Below are positions 51,501-63,948 of a stretch of 64,000 nt of DNA, piece after piece. This stretch comes from Haemonchus contortus (lineage: Eukaryota; Nematoda; Chromadorea; Rhabditida; Trichostrongylidae): contig LS997562.1 in assembly GCA_000469685.2 (NCBI GenBank), positions 7,888,007 to 7,952,006 of the forward strand, given 5' to 3'. Numbering within the stretch: the first letter of the stretch is position 1; each line of letters starts with the position of its first letter. Below the pieces are notes generated by a model, which saw nothing but the letters and a program-made list of their open reading frames with translations, made no database searches and was not told the origin of the DNA. Both the position numbers and the translations under genes were made by a program.

Positions 51501-52519
51501 TAAGAATACCAGTTTGGCTATGCACGCTAACACGTGCATTATATGTCGACGACCGCATATCTACAATGGACTCATTCAGCTGAATGTTGGATAATCAGAA
51601 TAAGATAGTTCTCTCTAGATTTGGCCGTTAAACTGCTGAGAGAATAACGCTCAATATATTTCATTTGAGCTGAACTATTCGTGGTTGATCGTATCTCCGT
51701 CCACCTCAGTACAAACCCTTCCGACAATAAATTTGACCACCCCTCTTTTGTCTACTTTTAACCATTTTCTCCACTTTCTAGAAAATTTTCAGAGGGTTGA
51801 TTGTTTGGTCCTAGCCCCGCTTTCCCGTATCAGCTCCTCCCACTTTGAAAACTTAACCACATCGTTGCAATACTTCTGACCTTTCTGGGTCTAGAACGTT
51901 TCGAAACGAAGCTGTGGAATGTTTATCTTAGCCCCGCCCACTCCAGTGCCAACCCCGCCCACTTCAAGGATTTGACCACACTTGTTCCATTACCTCTAGC
52001 CACTTTCTTCCCACATTCTAGAACTTTTCCGAATAAAGTCACTTTCATTTTTGAAAAATATCTTTCATTCCAACGCATGCCCTGCTCACCGTGGGCGGGG
52101 CTTCGCTGAGCTCACGCATGCCAAGCACCCATGAGGCCTTGCTCCTTTTTACATTTTTTTGTTCTCAGCGCCTTTATTGAATCGAGTCATGGATCTCTGT
52201 GGAAGGTACCGCGCACTCCGAGAACGCTCCGAACACCGCCGATAAGTTTCATTTATTGTACTTGTTAACCCATCTCTCGCCTTTGCACATTTTTCCGGCG
52301 TCTGGGCTGTTATTAGGCCGAATAAGAAGAACTCGCCCTTGACCCCGCCCAATTCTGTCGCATGCACTGCTCCTTATGAGCAGAGCTAGGCTCACATGTG
52401 ATCTATTGCGCCTACCGTATGCTCAACCCATTCTAAACTTGACCCAACTCTCCCAGGTGTTTCTTCAGGTTATATCGAATTTCCGTGCAAGCAAACAGAC
52501 AGACAGAGCGCTTTATAAA
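51501..52519. repeat. Repeat related to the CCCCGCCC tandem family
   Basis: Contains CCCCGCCCACT twice (about 51935 and 51955), GTGGGCGGGGC (52090) and an end GCAAACAGACAGACAGAGCG, and GAGCTAGGCTCACATG like 46742-46760. It is a diverged minus-strand relative of 46601-46928. Confidence 0.45.
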
Positions 52520-54080
52520 GTGCGTCGTCAAATGATACAGCCACCCCTAATTTCTCCAAAAACTCATAGTATTTAATGTTTCTGAAGAAGTGCCAAAGTA
52601 AAAAATGTGTCAAATCTGAATTGTAATTCGCACATTATCACCAAATTCAGGCTCGAAAACACAAACATTTTTTGGTCACTTTTTCAGTAAAGGTGCTTTT
52701 CCAACGTCGCCAAATGATACGGCCACTTCATGTCTTCATGTTCAACGCAACGAAATTGCTTCGATTATGTAATGTTCTTCATTTTCAGGCGACGAGAAAA
52801 TAAATTTGCTTTCGGAGTTCGAGTAAGGTCAAACTCTCGCGAAAAAGGAGCAGGGACTGTCGAATCGCAGAATCGCGCGAGATTAGGGTCGATGTCACGC
52901 AGTTTCGGATAACTTCGTCAAAGTCCTGAAGCCTATTATAAACCAGAAGAAGCGCTGGACGTCCCTCGCTGCTTTCCGACAGAGACAAGCGCCATACTTT
53001 GAGCGAAGCGTCGAGTTCCAACAAGTCCTGTATAGAAATCGGGTCGTTTCTCTCTCAAAAAGCACTGTTTGGGAGGTGATAAGAAAGTCCAAGTTTATTT
53101 TATAGCGGAGAATGCGTAAGGCGTTCTTCATGACAAAAAGACATCGAGGAAATCGGGTCGTTTTCACCAGACGGTGCAGCCGAACCGAGTGGCATAAGGT
53201 GTTCTTCATGTGCTGAGATTTGACCTTTCTTCTCTTGATAGTTTTTTCTTTTTCTCCTTTTCTCCGATGAAAAGAAGTTCAATTGTGATGGTCAAGACGG
53301 GAACCGATTTCACTGGCACGATCTGAGAAGAAAGAAACTTCAGTTTCCTAGACCGAACTACAAGGGATGAGAGTATTGGTTTGGGCCGCAATTTCATCGA
53401 GCAGGCTTACCCGTTTATGATTTGTATCGGAGGAGATGAGCTCATCCTTTTGTCGAACTGTTATGCGTGGTGCACATCACACTTCTTGGCGTCAGAATCT
53501 GCACCGAAATCTTGTTTTTATGCAAGATAACGCTCCAGTTTACGTCAGCAGGAGCACCCAAGCTTAGTTCTCTCTGCACTTCTGCCCTGACTGGCGAACA
53601 GCTCCGGTTTGAATCAGATGGAAAATGTATGGGGATCCATGGTGCGGAAGATTTGCGCCCAAAACAAGCAACTCTGAGGCGTCAAGGAGTTGAAAAAAGC
53701 GATAGTCGAAGCATGACACCAAGTTGCGCAAGGGCTGACCGATAATTTTTTAATCAAGCCTAGACTACCGGTAAACAAAGTAATTCGAAAGAATGGTGGG
53801 TCAGCCGATTATTGGCTTTGCAACTCTCTCTCCTTGTTGTATGTTTGTTGTTAAATAAATTAATTTTGTTGGTGCCTGTGTCATTTGGCGACCTTGGAAA
53901 AGCACCCTTTACTGAAAAATTGACCAAAAAAATGTTCGTGTTTTCGAGCTGGAATTTGGTGATAATGTGCGAACTGCAATTCGAATTTGACACATTTTTT
54001 ACTTTGACAGTTTTTCAGAAACATCCTATACTGTGAGTTTTTGGGAGAATCAGAGGTGACTGTATCATTTGGCGACGCAC
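52520..54080 (+). mobile_element. Degenerate Tc1-like transposon with ~210-bp IR/DR ends
   Basis: Terminal inverted repeats of about 210 bp (52520-52726 and 53872-54080). Each carries the motif GTCGCCAAATGATAC at the tip and again at the inner edge. Between them the plus strand encodes fragments of a Tc1 DD34E transposase: FNCDGQDGNRFHWHDL near 53280, VLVWAAISSS near 53375, QDNAPVYVS near 53522, NQMENVWGSMVRKICAQNKQ near 53610-53670. Frameshifts and stops throughout; inactive. Double binding sites per end are known from Tc3- and Sleeping Beauty-type elements. Confidence 0.85.
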
Positions 54081-54104
54081 TGTGTGTAGTAAGGATTGCT
54101 GCGA

Positions 54105-54186
54105 ATATATTAAAATTTCGCGCGATCCGCTTCACTAAGAAAAAAGTTATGGCCGAAAAGCGTTTGGCAGAGGACTTTTGAGCGCT
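54105..54186. mobile_element. MITE-family right end
   Basis: AAAATTTCGCGCGATCCGCT..GAGGACTTTTGAGCGCTA matches the right end of 38737-39234. With 51030-51500 it brackets later insertions. Confidence 0.6.
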
Positions 54187-54189
54187 ATG

Positions 54190-54648
54190 TATATACAAAT
54201 ATTTTAGGATATCAGCACGCTACATTTTGATCAGTTTGAAAATATGGATTGGACAATGATTGAAAAGTATTTTTGGCGTTGCGATAGCGTTAGGGTCAAA
54301 CTTTCAGAGTAAAGTTTTTCAAAAGTGTAAGTCTGGCTAATGGGAACATTACTGGAGATTTTCTGCAAAATCACCATGTATATTGATTCGTTATTGAAAA
54401 GTGTGGTAGATTCCGTGACTTCTTGTCGATAAATGTAAGTCAAGTTATTGGTTGCTACTCTGCATTGAGAAGCGTTATTACTTTTTGAACTATTACTAAA
54501 TTTCATATATAAGGAATCAAAGGCAACACACGTTCGCCACTTTCTGTCGTTATAGTTGTGAATCATATCCTCTGCAGGGTCTCACTCTTTAGAAGAATTT
54601 CACTCCCTTGAATCTACTGATAGATCTTTGTAGAAAACTTTCTTTATT
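54190..54648. other. No gene recognised
   Basis: A minus-strand frame of 111 codons (54231-54566) shows no motif. Confidence 0.4.
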
Positions 54649-54650
54649 AG

Positions 54651-55817
54651 GGTGTTCGAAAAGTTTTGGAAAATTCGGCCTGTTTTTTCAACACAAGATA
54701 ACTACAGCAACAAACTTCTATCAGTGATTACGATAGTGGCCCTTACTTAGCTACAATGTCTCTACATCAACCGAGCAGGACATGGGTGCCATTCCTCCAG
54801 TATGGAAAGGGGCGCAACTCAATTCATCTACCACCTTCTTGACTTCTCGACAGTTGGTGGATTTTTTCCCTGTGAGCAGACCTATGGGATTCTGGAAATA
54901 TGGCAGCATATGGGTTGAGGTCAGGCGAATATGTGGGCAGTGGGTAATCAGGTTACGCCATGTCTTTCCAGCTCATCCCTCGACGTCCACGCCCGTCCAT
55001 GCTCCTGCGCTTATTGCAGTACACTCTGACAGGATCTCCCAGTAAAACACCCGGCTTAGCAGAGGAACATTAAACCCATGTCTTCTTCGGCGTGAGCTCC
55101 TCGCTTCATAGCGGGCTGTGACCTCACGTCCGTTGGTAGGCATTGCGATTTCCTGTGTGGATTTTCATATGACATCGATTTTTTTATCCTGAGCAATAAT
55201 GAAGTTGATTGCTGTCGTCGTTTGCTCAGAGTAGGTGAGCTTCTGGAACACATTGTCTCGCACTCGAGCTGCTGCTCAGCCAAGAAATGGGCAATAATTG
55301 CAAAGAGTCCTGCTTTGAAAGCGACTTTGAAGAACGTCATGAATGATGGAATAGGAAATAGACATAATCTATTCCATATCCTGAGACGTTGAGAAAGATC
55401 GCTCTGACGGAAGGCCAGAACAATGTCAGTATTCGAGGACACTGCATGTTCGCTTCGACAAACTTTGTCGAGACAAGTCTCTTTCAAGAGGAAGCGATCG
55501 TGCCAATGATGGTAGGTAGAGAAGGTCACTACTGCCAACCAGTCATCATATCTCATTCCACGCCTAAGTGTTGAAGCGATTAGTTTCATGATGGAGCAGC
55601 AGAAGGCTCCGGTAGTCGTATCGATAGCACATCATTCGGTCGACGATTACTCACTTCGAACGGATGATTACACGTCGAATACCGATTAGTTATAGTACTG
55701 ACCTATCAACAATGCTCCTTTCCCTGCTATCGAATCAATAGTCCTACTTTAGCGCGCTCGCGAGCAACATGCTTTCAAATTTGATAGACAAAATTTTCTC
55801 AAAACCTTTCGGACACC
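54651..55817 (-). mobile_element. Degenerate mariner-like element
   Basis: Inverted ends GGTGTTCGAAAAGTTTTGGA (54651-) and the complement of GGTGTCCGAAAGGTTTTGAG (-55817). The minus strand holds transposase fragments: a YENPHRKSQ..LPTDVRSQPA stretch (55110-55170), preceded by LRIKKSM where a catalytic DE.W.. is expected, and GVLL.. further on. Stops and shifts; inactive. Confidence 0.65.
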
Positions 55818-56098
55818 TTTTGGACAATATAACCACATCCTCGACTAATTCAGCAGTAGAGCACAATCTTGTTCCAAGCGTCATTTTGGGGTTCGACTTT
55901 TGAGAACCTTGACGATAGCAATAATAATTGAGTGAGAGGAACTCAATAGTGCTTATTGTTAGATTTCCTGTGCTTTTTTCCAGATGTAAATCTTAATGCA
56001 GGTCTTTTTAAAGAGAAGAGCTACCGAAAAGCTTTATTTTTGCATGGTACATAAAATAATCGTTTCGAATCGGGTTATTCTGTTCACACTGTACAATT
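55818..56098. other. Spacer 3' of cathepsin B copy 4
   Basis: No gene seen. Minus-strand AATAAA at 56033-56038 is a plausible polyadenylation signal 61 bases past the copy 4 stop. Confidence 0.5.
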
Positions 56099-59000
56099 TT
56101 AGGGAGAGTCTAAGTCGACAAATCCTCCGATCACATTTTCTTCGATTCCACAGTGGTTTGTCCCGCGGAGCATGCGGAAGAATCCTATAAAGTATTTTTT
56201 ATTTATGCGGAAAACACACATCTATTCGCAGCTCTCGCACATTTGAGAACTGGCTCTAGATCATATTGAAATCATTGAAAATCATAGGGAAGGCATTTGG
56301 TGAATGTCGCTCAAAAATGGAAAGGCATGATAATTTCGAGAGCCTCTTTAAGTTGGGTGGGGTTCAACGCCAGGGCGGCTGAGGAAGATTTGTAGACCTC
56401 GTATAGTCTACGGATTCCTAGAAGAACAGGAGGTTGTACGAGATCAAAATGATGGAAATATCACTGATAGGATATCTGGACAGGATTTTGGTTGTGGCAA
56501 TCTCCTAAAGAGCTCGCTATATGAAACAAAGCATAAAATTCCCACTTCCCACAGTTGCCGTGGGTTACGATCTGTTGCTTGGATGTCCAACTGGAGTCCC
56601 TTGCGAATGATGCAGTGTACGTAACGTCGTTGAATCTCGTCCGCTTTGGATGTGGACGTCTTCCAAGTCTGTCTTCGATCTCTTATAGCGCCTTATTTGG
56701 ATCGTTTTTCGACCCAGCAGATCCGTACGGCATACTTGGGACTAAAGGTTCGTAATAGTTGTGATGCTGTGCCTTCAATGAGGATGAGTGGAGAAGAGCA
56801 AACAAAGGATTCGAAAAAACGGGGAATAGACGGAATGCTTTTCTTCCCTATGTACGACCCAGTAAAGAAGTGTACGATATTGTTACATCTGTCAGCGCTA
56901 GAGTAACAGCCGGGCGATATGTCAAAGATATCAGAGCGAAAGTAATCAAACAAAATGCGATTTTACCAATGCTTTTGTCTCTATAGTAATTGGCACTGAC
57001 CTTTCTCACCCCAGTCGTCGTTCCAAGAGTTAGCAATGAGCCAATAGTCCGTACCATTTTCTTTTCCCCATCCAATTATTTTCACTGCATGATAGCCACC
57101 TGGTAAACCACCTCTGTGCTATAAAGCAGAAGTTATAGATACTCGTGTTCCTTATATCGGCATACATACATAGATTGTATAGATATGTTTGAGTCTCGCT
57201 CAATCTTCTGTTAGTGTCGAGAGCGCTCGAAACGGTATAAAGCTCAATCCTATATAATTTTACACCATATTACGATGACAGCTACAAATGATAACGCTAC
57301 CTGATATATTCCTGATTTATAGTGATTAAAGTCCCCATAGATACTCATCCCGCCGACAACCGATCCATACTTCAGAATATCTCTCTGGATTTCCTTCACC
57401 GAATTGGGTAATCTGTAAGCCTTGCCAGGCATGCCTTAAAAAGAATATGCGTAGATTTCAAAGACCTTCGTCTTAATTCAAATGTCAAAGTCGCAATCAC
57501 TTTGCTAGAGTGCACTGATTACGTAAGCTGTAAATACACATTGCGGTTGACTGAGCTATCAGAGAGAAGGTTGAATTAACTTTATGTCTAGTTCTGTTTA
57601 AGCCGAAACAAATGAACCATTTCATACATAATGTACTGTACGGTGAAGAGGTCTGTAATGTCGCCTCTAGTACTTCCCTCATGATTCGATAGGATCTAAT
57701 CTCAGAAAAATTATCACATTTATGGCTTCTACTGCACAGTAGGTGTGGGGATCAGACAAAAATTTTGACATAGAGTTGCGAGAAGTCACCGCTGAGCGTT
57801 TTTTTTCTTTGGCGAAAACTCGTCCAACTAGTTTTAAAGCATTGTACTACTGGTCCTACCGGTGCTGCACGTGACACGCTACAAATTTCGAGATCGATCG
57901 TGAGAGAAGTTGAATGTTTTTTGTTTGCTAATTTCCATGTATTTGCTTGTTTCATTTCTAACCTAAGGTATCATCGTATCCTACATCGATGGGAAGGACT
58001 GCGTGAAAGGTTCTTACTCACCGTGTCGCTTGTCCAACCAGTATCTTCTCCTGTAACCGAATTGGCATCTCCACTTGCATGGTGGAGTTGATGCCATTTC
58101 TGGGCATTCTCCGTAGTAAGTATGGTTCCCATGATGTCCGCATGGATGAAGTTGGTAAGAACGGCAACACTTCTGTCGGCAAATATACTATAGGGCGGTG
58201 TCCAAAATCAAGAGCTATTTGAAGGATCCACCTTATCAAGGTAAGGTCCTCCGGTAACCACTCCATCGCTTTCGAAGAACTGCCAAGCTTTGATAGGATA
58301 GCCTCCTTGGCATCTGAATCAGCGATTAGCGTTTAGAGACCAAGAACAGCTTTGTGTTATTCTCAGGATCTGAGAATGTCATGCTTAATTTTCAGATCCT
58401 ACCCTGAACCGCATTTTCTGCAGCACGACAGAATGTCAGTAGCAGAGATATATACCTGAAATACGTTTGTTCGAACTCATTGCGATTTGAAGTACAGTGG
58501 ATCACATCACACCTGCTTTTTGCCTTTGGAGGCGATGCAAATGCGATCTGAAATTGCAGATGCCGTTGCCACAGCCCAGCATGAGCCTGAACAAGTATGA
58601 TTGCGATTCTATCCATGCCGTTTCTAACATTTCCGATTCAACAAAAACTACTCGCCACAGTTTGCTTGGTCACGGATGGTGAAAAACGAAGAGCAGTTGG
58701 CCCAAGTAATGCGAGGATCATAGCTGAAATTCAAATGGTTTTCTTCTGCTACGAAACGAGTTAAGCGAATGCCGCTGATTTCTTGAAAGAGTCCGGACTA
58801 TGTAGTATTTGGCCATTGAAGGAAGGCAGGGAAGCATTCCCAGAATCGGCTCTGTGGCATAGCAACAATGTCACTGCTAACAGTCAGAAAACCAGCTACC
58901 CTTGAGATTCAAAGCAGTGACGACTTAGGATTTGATTGTCAACGTGGTTCCCTGCAACGTTATGAAGAAAAAGAACATTTGATTGGAAAAGATCCTTGAC

Positions 59001-60352
59001 CCATGAGAATTTATGCTGTGGACTTCTTGCATATGTTAACCTACCATTATTTTCCTACTTTTCCGAGTACGAAACCGAATTATTTGGTGGGCCAGAGAAA
59101 CGTCGGTTGCAAGTGGTGCCATACATAGTTGACGCTACTTACAGAGAAAGGTCTGTTGTGTTACACACGACAATGGATGAGAACAGAATAGAAATACTCA
59201 ACACATGCTTCGTAGTATCTAACGCTAGTACCTGGGAATAGCTATCCGCATTTCATTATTTAGAAGCAAAAAGTTTTTGAGATGATTGCGGTAAGGCTGA
59301 AATGTGGCGCCCTCTAGCACCGATCAACATACACCGGTCTTTTTCTAATCGGCAGAACTTCAATAAGTCTAAAGTCTAAAATGAAGAATCGCAAAGTTCG
59401 AAAACAAACCTTTGGTGTTTTGATAGTACCTTGCTACGAATGAAGTCATAATCTCCACGAGAAGAATGGCTTTCATTTTCCGGCAGGGGCCGACAAGTTC
59501 AGTAATGTAACGAGGCCACGAGTTTCTAGATCTCTTCCTCGAATCAGAAGGAGAGTTCGAGGAAGGAGAAGAGGGAGTATCGTGATCGTGACCATTTTTT
59601 TCGATTTCATGTTTGACCCCCATGGTTCAATAGCGACACTTTGTCTTCTTCATTTTCAACCGCTGCGTGTCATTTCAATCAATTCCAGTTCTGCCAAGCC
59701 TCTTGTCTTCTTTCTGTCTTTTGCCTTTTTGCTTTTCTACTTTCATAAATTTACCATGCCAAAAGTGAAAGTATACTTTTCGGTTAAGAATGTGCTTAAG
59801 CAGTACCAATACTCATGTAGGATCAGTGTATCTGCAATTCAGCTCGTCCAGAGACTTGTAATATTTGGTAGATGACTTACTTTTCTGGTATGTCGTCGCC
59901 AGCGTCGTTGTCATCCTTAACAACGGGATTTGAAGTCTGATCTTTGAATTTCATATCCATCATCATGTACTTGAAACCAGGTGTTGGTGTCTCTTTCACC
60001 TGTAATCAGAAGCCTTTGATTTGCAGACTTTTGACTTATATTCTCAGTGAGAGATGGATTACCTCGAAAAGATTCTGGCTTTTTCGCAGATATTCTACCA
60101 ATGGTGCACCGCTCAACACTTGTGCCTCCGGTGGAATTCCGTCGGCAGCTGTAGAAAAAGGATCATCAGGTATGATTCGCCAAGAAAAGCAAATGTGGTA
60201 CTGACTGTCTATGTCTGCTCCAAATGTCCGGCATAGGTAGAGGCAGAGTAGAAGCGCTAAGTACTTCTGAAACATAGTATCTCGATTGCAGACGTATTTG
60301 ACGTATAGACAAGAAATCTACCTAGGAAGAAGTTCGAAGAGACACTCACCAT
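56099..60352 (-). CDS. Cathepsin B-like cysteine protease, copy 4 (complete)
   Basis: Twelve exons, about 344 residues: ATG 60350-60352 (GTGAGT donor); 60206-60266 ([13 protein letters not shown] signal); 60063-60148 and 59881-59999 (propeptide); 58656-58723; 58513-58586 (SCWAVATA, catalytic Cys); 58403-58455; 58232-58313; 58022-58172 (occluding loop HPCGHHGNH, both His kept); 57301-57434; 57001-57118 ([17 protein letters not shown]); 56099-56184 ([16 protein letters not shown], stop TAA). No stop or shift. The donor after exon 58656-58723 reads TGTG|GCGAGT, a GC rather than GT donor. Intron 3 (about 1.16 kb) and the last intron (about 0.82 kb) are long. More diverged from copies 1 and 2 than these are from each other. 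Predicted active secreted protease. Confidence 0.95.
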
Positions 60353-60384
60353 AGTTTAGAAACATAATGACGCATCAGCATCGA

Positions 60385-60438
60385 TTTATATACAGTGTAA
60401 GTAATATTCACAAGCTGATTAGTTTTGGCATTGATAAG
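60385..60438 (-). promoter_or_regulatory. Promoter of cathepsin B copy 4
   Basis: TATATAAAT (60385-60393, gene strand), TCACAAGCTGATTAG (60409-60423), and GATAAG (60433-60438), at 33 to 86 bases upstream of the start codon. Confidence 0.65.
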
Positions 60439-60439
60439 A

Positions 60440-62645
60440 GAAGTATGGAGAAATACTCAGATGAAAAGACTTTAACGTGAAAAGGAATCGCTCAATGTAG
60501 TTTCATTTTGAAGCGCTTTTTCATAGCTAAGATGGAAGGTGTATGATGATTTCAAGATACCGAAATTATGCAAAACAGCAGTGGAATGGTTTCGAATAGT
60601 GCAAAGGTGGCGGAGGAAAAAAACGCGAACATCGCCAGCAACTTCGATAAAAAGGGCTTTAAGAAAGTGGCAGGGGACGGGGTTATAGGGCTCGTGTGAG
60701 ATTATGACGGCGTAAGTGGCACGGAAGGGTACATAGCCACCTGTCAGCCACCTCTAGATGGCCGGGATAGAATTTTCGAGCCTATATTAACTTCTGACAG
60801 TGCTACGTAAGGCATATTTGTGGGCCACAGATTCATTCTAGGGGGCTATCTCAGGGAACTTTTTATTGTGAACCTCACTGGTTGAGGTGCAGTACTTTAG
60901 AGGGGTTATTCTCAATGGCAGACGAACTGACATTTCCATGTGCCGGTTCGTTAACAATGCCCATGTAGACTGACCCCATAAAAGTACTGCATCTTCATAC
61001 GAAAGGTGACGCACGGCTGTGAAAAATTTGGCCTCTTAGTCGAGATTTGAATAATAGTTGAGTAGTGTCGCGACAACGTAGGGTATATGCCTCTTGCGGG
61101 TTTAAATTCAAGACCACGAGGAATAGTTCTCCATAGATTTCAATGGTTTTGTTTTGGTCCATTTTATCTGAGAATGGTGAGCGCGAGAGACATTTATGGT
61201 CGTAGTCAAGCATCAAGGAATTTGGTTTTTGTAACCTAAAAACAGCTCCCATAATCCTGCTGCGTCCGTTTTTTTTTTCACATTTGCACGGTGTTTTTAA
61301 GTATTACGTCAAATGTCATGTAGCATTTTATCAGCCAGGATGGCAGTTTGATTGATTGCTATCACTGGTAGTATTCGCGGTCACTTTGAGGCCTTCGAGC
61401 GAATCAGTCTGTCGTCATGTGTTGTTCTGCCACTGAGAGATTCTTCAGAGGTATCATGCAAAAAAATAAACCCCATACAGTTTGACTTATAACCAATAGA
61501 GTGGAAATCATTTATCATGAGCAATGAAGATTATGAGGAGCACTTGTAGTTCACATTTCGATTCTCTTAGTGTGCCAGTTGATCGAATGAGATTCCACCA
61601 AGCTTATCCCACACTCCAACATCTTCTTTGCCGAGCGAATTTTAGCCACGGCTCGTGGGGATGTGATTTTTTTTCCTACGGAGGAGATCATAGGGTTTGA
61701 GACATGCGACGAGCGACATGTCGGTATAGTAATGTGCTGTTCACCGAGCTCTGATATGACGATTTTGAGATTCTCGATATCAGCAGTAGAAAAATGACAT
61801 TTGGATCTGAAAAATGTTCAACAAAGATCACATTTGTCCACCTATCGAGCAAATCTCTCGGTCCTATCTCTGGCTCAGCAGTTGCTCGAGGGTCTGAGCT
61901 TATTCAAAGACCGCTAGATTGGCATATGTGCTATGCATTTCAAGCAAAAGAGTTTGTTAGTGCCCAACTTGAGAGGATGACCTGACGATGGTTCTTTAAA
62001 GTGTAAAGTCATTGTATACCATTTTTAGAAGGACGTTCACTGGACGCTCACTTGCACTCGCTTATCACTTCGCAGCATTGACAAAATTTCCCGTGCTTTA
62101 TGTGCTTCGATGACCCAGTGGGGATCCCCTTGGAATGCTGTCGAATGGTTATTTTTACAGTTGAAGTGAGCTTTGACATAGGCGAATATTCTATTACCAA
62201 CGGGAAATTCTTTGGAAAGTTGTCTAAGTAGAACAACATGTACATCGACGGTCTTCCCGAGTCCAGTATCCTATTCGTCCAGGGGTAGAAAAGCCTTGTG
62301 TAGGGGCTGTGATAAATCATTTTGAAGGCTCAGTTCACGATAAAGATGGTCTCCTAGATTTCTCTATAGTATGAATTCGAGGCTCCCCCTTATACCATAC
62401 CCATCTTCATGAGGGCGGAAAACGTACTGGATAGGGCACAATAAGGAGCAAGTTAAATCTCTCCCGAAAATCCCTTACATGCCAATCCTGTCGCGGTGAT
62501 CTCGTACAACCTCCATTTCCACTACTTTTAAAAAGATTGAAGTAGGCGGATTTTCTCGCTTCCGTCGTCACGATGTACTCCTCAACATTAAGACTTCCGC
62601 TTCTCAAACTGAAAGGGGTATCTCAAAATTGTCGTCGACTGTGCC
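60440..62645. other. Intergenic interval without a recognised gene
   Basis: Open frames at 60995-61252, 61794-61985, 62048-62320 and 62407-62607 show no domain or splice pattern I can defend. No repeat ends were recognised except the element beginning at 62646. Confidence 0.4.
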
Positions 62646-63948
62646 TTCACAGGGTGAGGCAAAAGTTATGGCAACGGTAAATATGTCGGTAAAAACTGTC
62701 AAATCGATCGATACATGATGCAACTTCAAAAGCATTCAGCAACAGCTATATAGATTATAAAAACAAACTAGATCTCGAAATAGCACCCTTTTGCCCGAAT
62801 ACAGGCTGAAAGACTCCTAGGAAACGCGTCGACTGCGGCGCGGAGGTTGTCTTCGTCCAAATCCTCCCATGCTTTAACGAGGGTTGCACATAGAGCATCC
62901 AAACTTCTATGCTGGGTGGAGCAGGCTTTCCTCTTGAGAATTGACCACACGGAGTAGTCCAATGGATTTAGGTCTGGACTGTTTGGGGCCAATCCTTCGA
63001 CGAGGTGAAGTCTGGGAAGTGCGTTGCGCACTAGTCCTGTACCACCTTGGACCTGTGTGCTGGAGCTGAGTCCTGTTGATAAGTCCAAGTCCGGTGGCCG
63101 AAATGGGATTGTGCTCAAAGGAATACCTCCTTCTACAACACGCTTTTTGAGTAAGTCTTGCTATCCACTTTGACCCCTTTCTTCAAGAAAATTAGGGGCA
63201 TCTTGCCGTCCGATGTAATTGCCCCAAAAACTATCAACGACTTGGGGTGTCCAGATCGCTGGCAATCTCTCCATGTTGGCTGGCTTTTGCAGGGCTTTCC
63301 GCTATTATCTTATCGTTTTGGGTGTTCAGGAATTGATCTACTGAAAACAGACACTCGCCAGTGAAAAGGATGTTGGTGTGCAATGCCTGCGAAAATCGCT
63401 TTAAAAGCTTTCACATCTTTCGAGCCTAGTTTTCTTCATACGCTCAGTTAGCATGTGAGCTTTCCTGATTTTATAAGAGCGAAGTCGAAGGTTTCTGGTG
63501 GCAATCCTTCCAACAGATCGAGCAGAAATACCCATCTCAAGAGCCATTTTTCTCTCGGACCTGCGAAGGTGGATTTTCTCTCTAATAATTTTCACGATCT
63601 CCTTTGTTGTTGCACTCTTCGGTCTTCCACGTCTAGGCTTGTCCTCCATAGTTCCTGTCGTCTTGAACCTGTTGATGTTGTTACACACGGTTCTTAAGGG
63701 GATCTGGAGCTGCTTGAAGATGGTTTTTGCAGTGCATTCAACCAGATGGAGGTGCAGGATGGAGGCTCGTTCGTCTTTGCTTGTCACCATTCTGTTAAAT
63801 AGCTTACTTAAGAACGTCCAATTCATGGAATGTAAAGAAGAAGGCTCGCAGAAAGTAGGGGCACAGATTCTTTGCAGATCGAGGGCTTCATTTCTTATGG
63901 AAGGCCTGAAACGGGCATTTGCCAGAACTTTTGCCGCACTCTGTAAGG
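62646..63948 (-). mobile_element. Tc1/mariner-superfamily element, degenerate
   Basis: Inverted ends: TTCACAGGGTGAGGCAAAAG (left) and the complement of TTACAGAGTGCGGCAAAAGT (right, about 63925-63948). The minus strand encodes a transposase: paired HTH (MVTSKDERASILHL.., RRGRPKSATTKEIV, MALEMGISARSVGRIA; 63440-63800), a central part in shifted frames (63130-63400), and the C-terminus PDLNPLDYSVWSILKRK (62880-62960). The third acidic residue is Asp, as in the DDxD groups. The first catalytic position reads FTGE where FTDE is expected. Frameshifts separate the parts; inactive. Confidence 0.85.

Noticed and set aside
55056..55589. 177-codon minus frame as a host gene
   Set aside because: Lies inside the inverted ends of a mariner-like element and contains transposase-like pieces.
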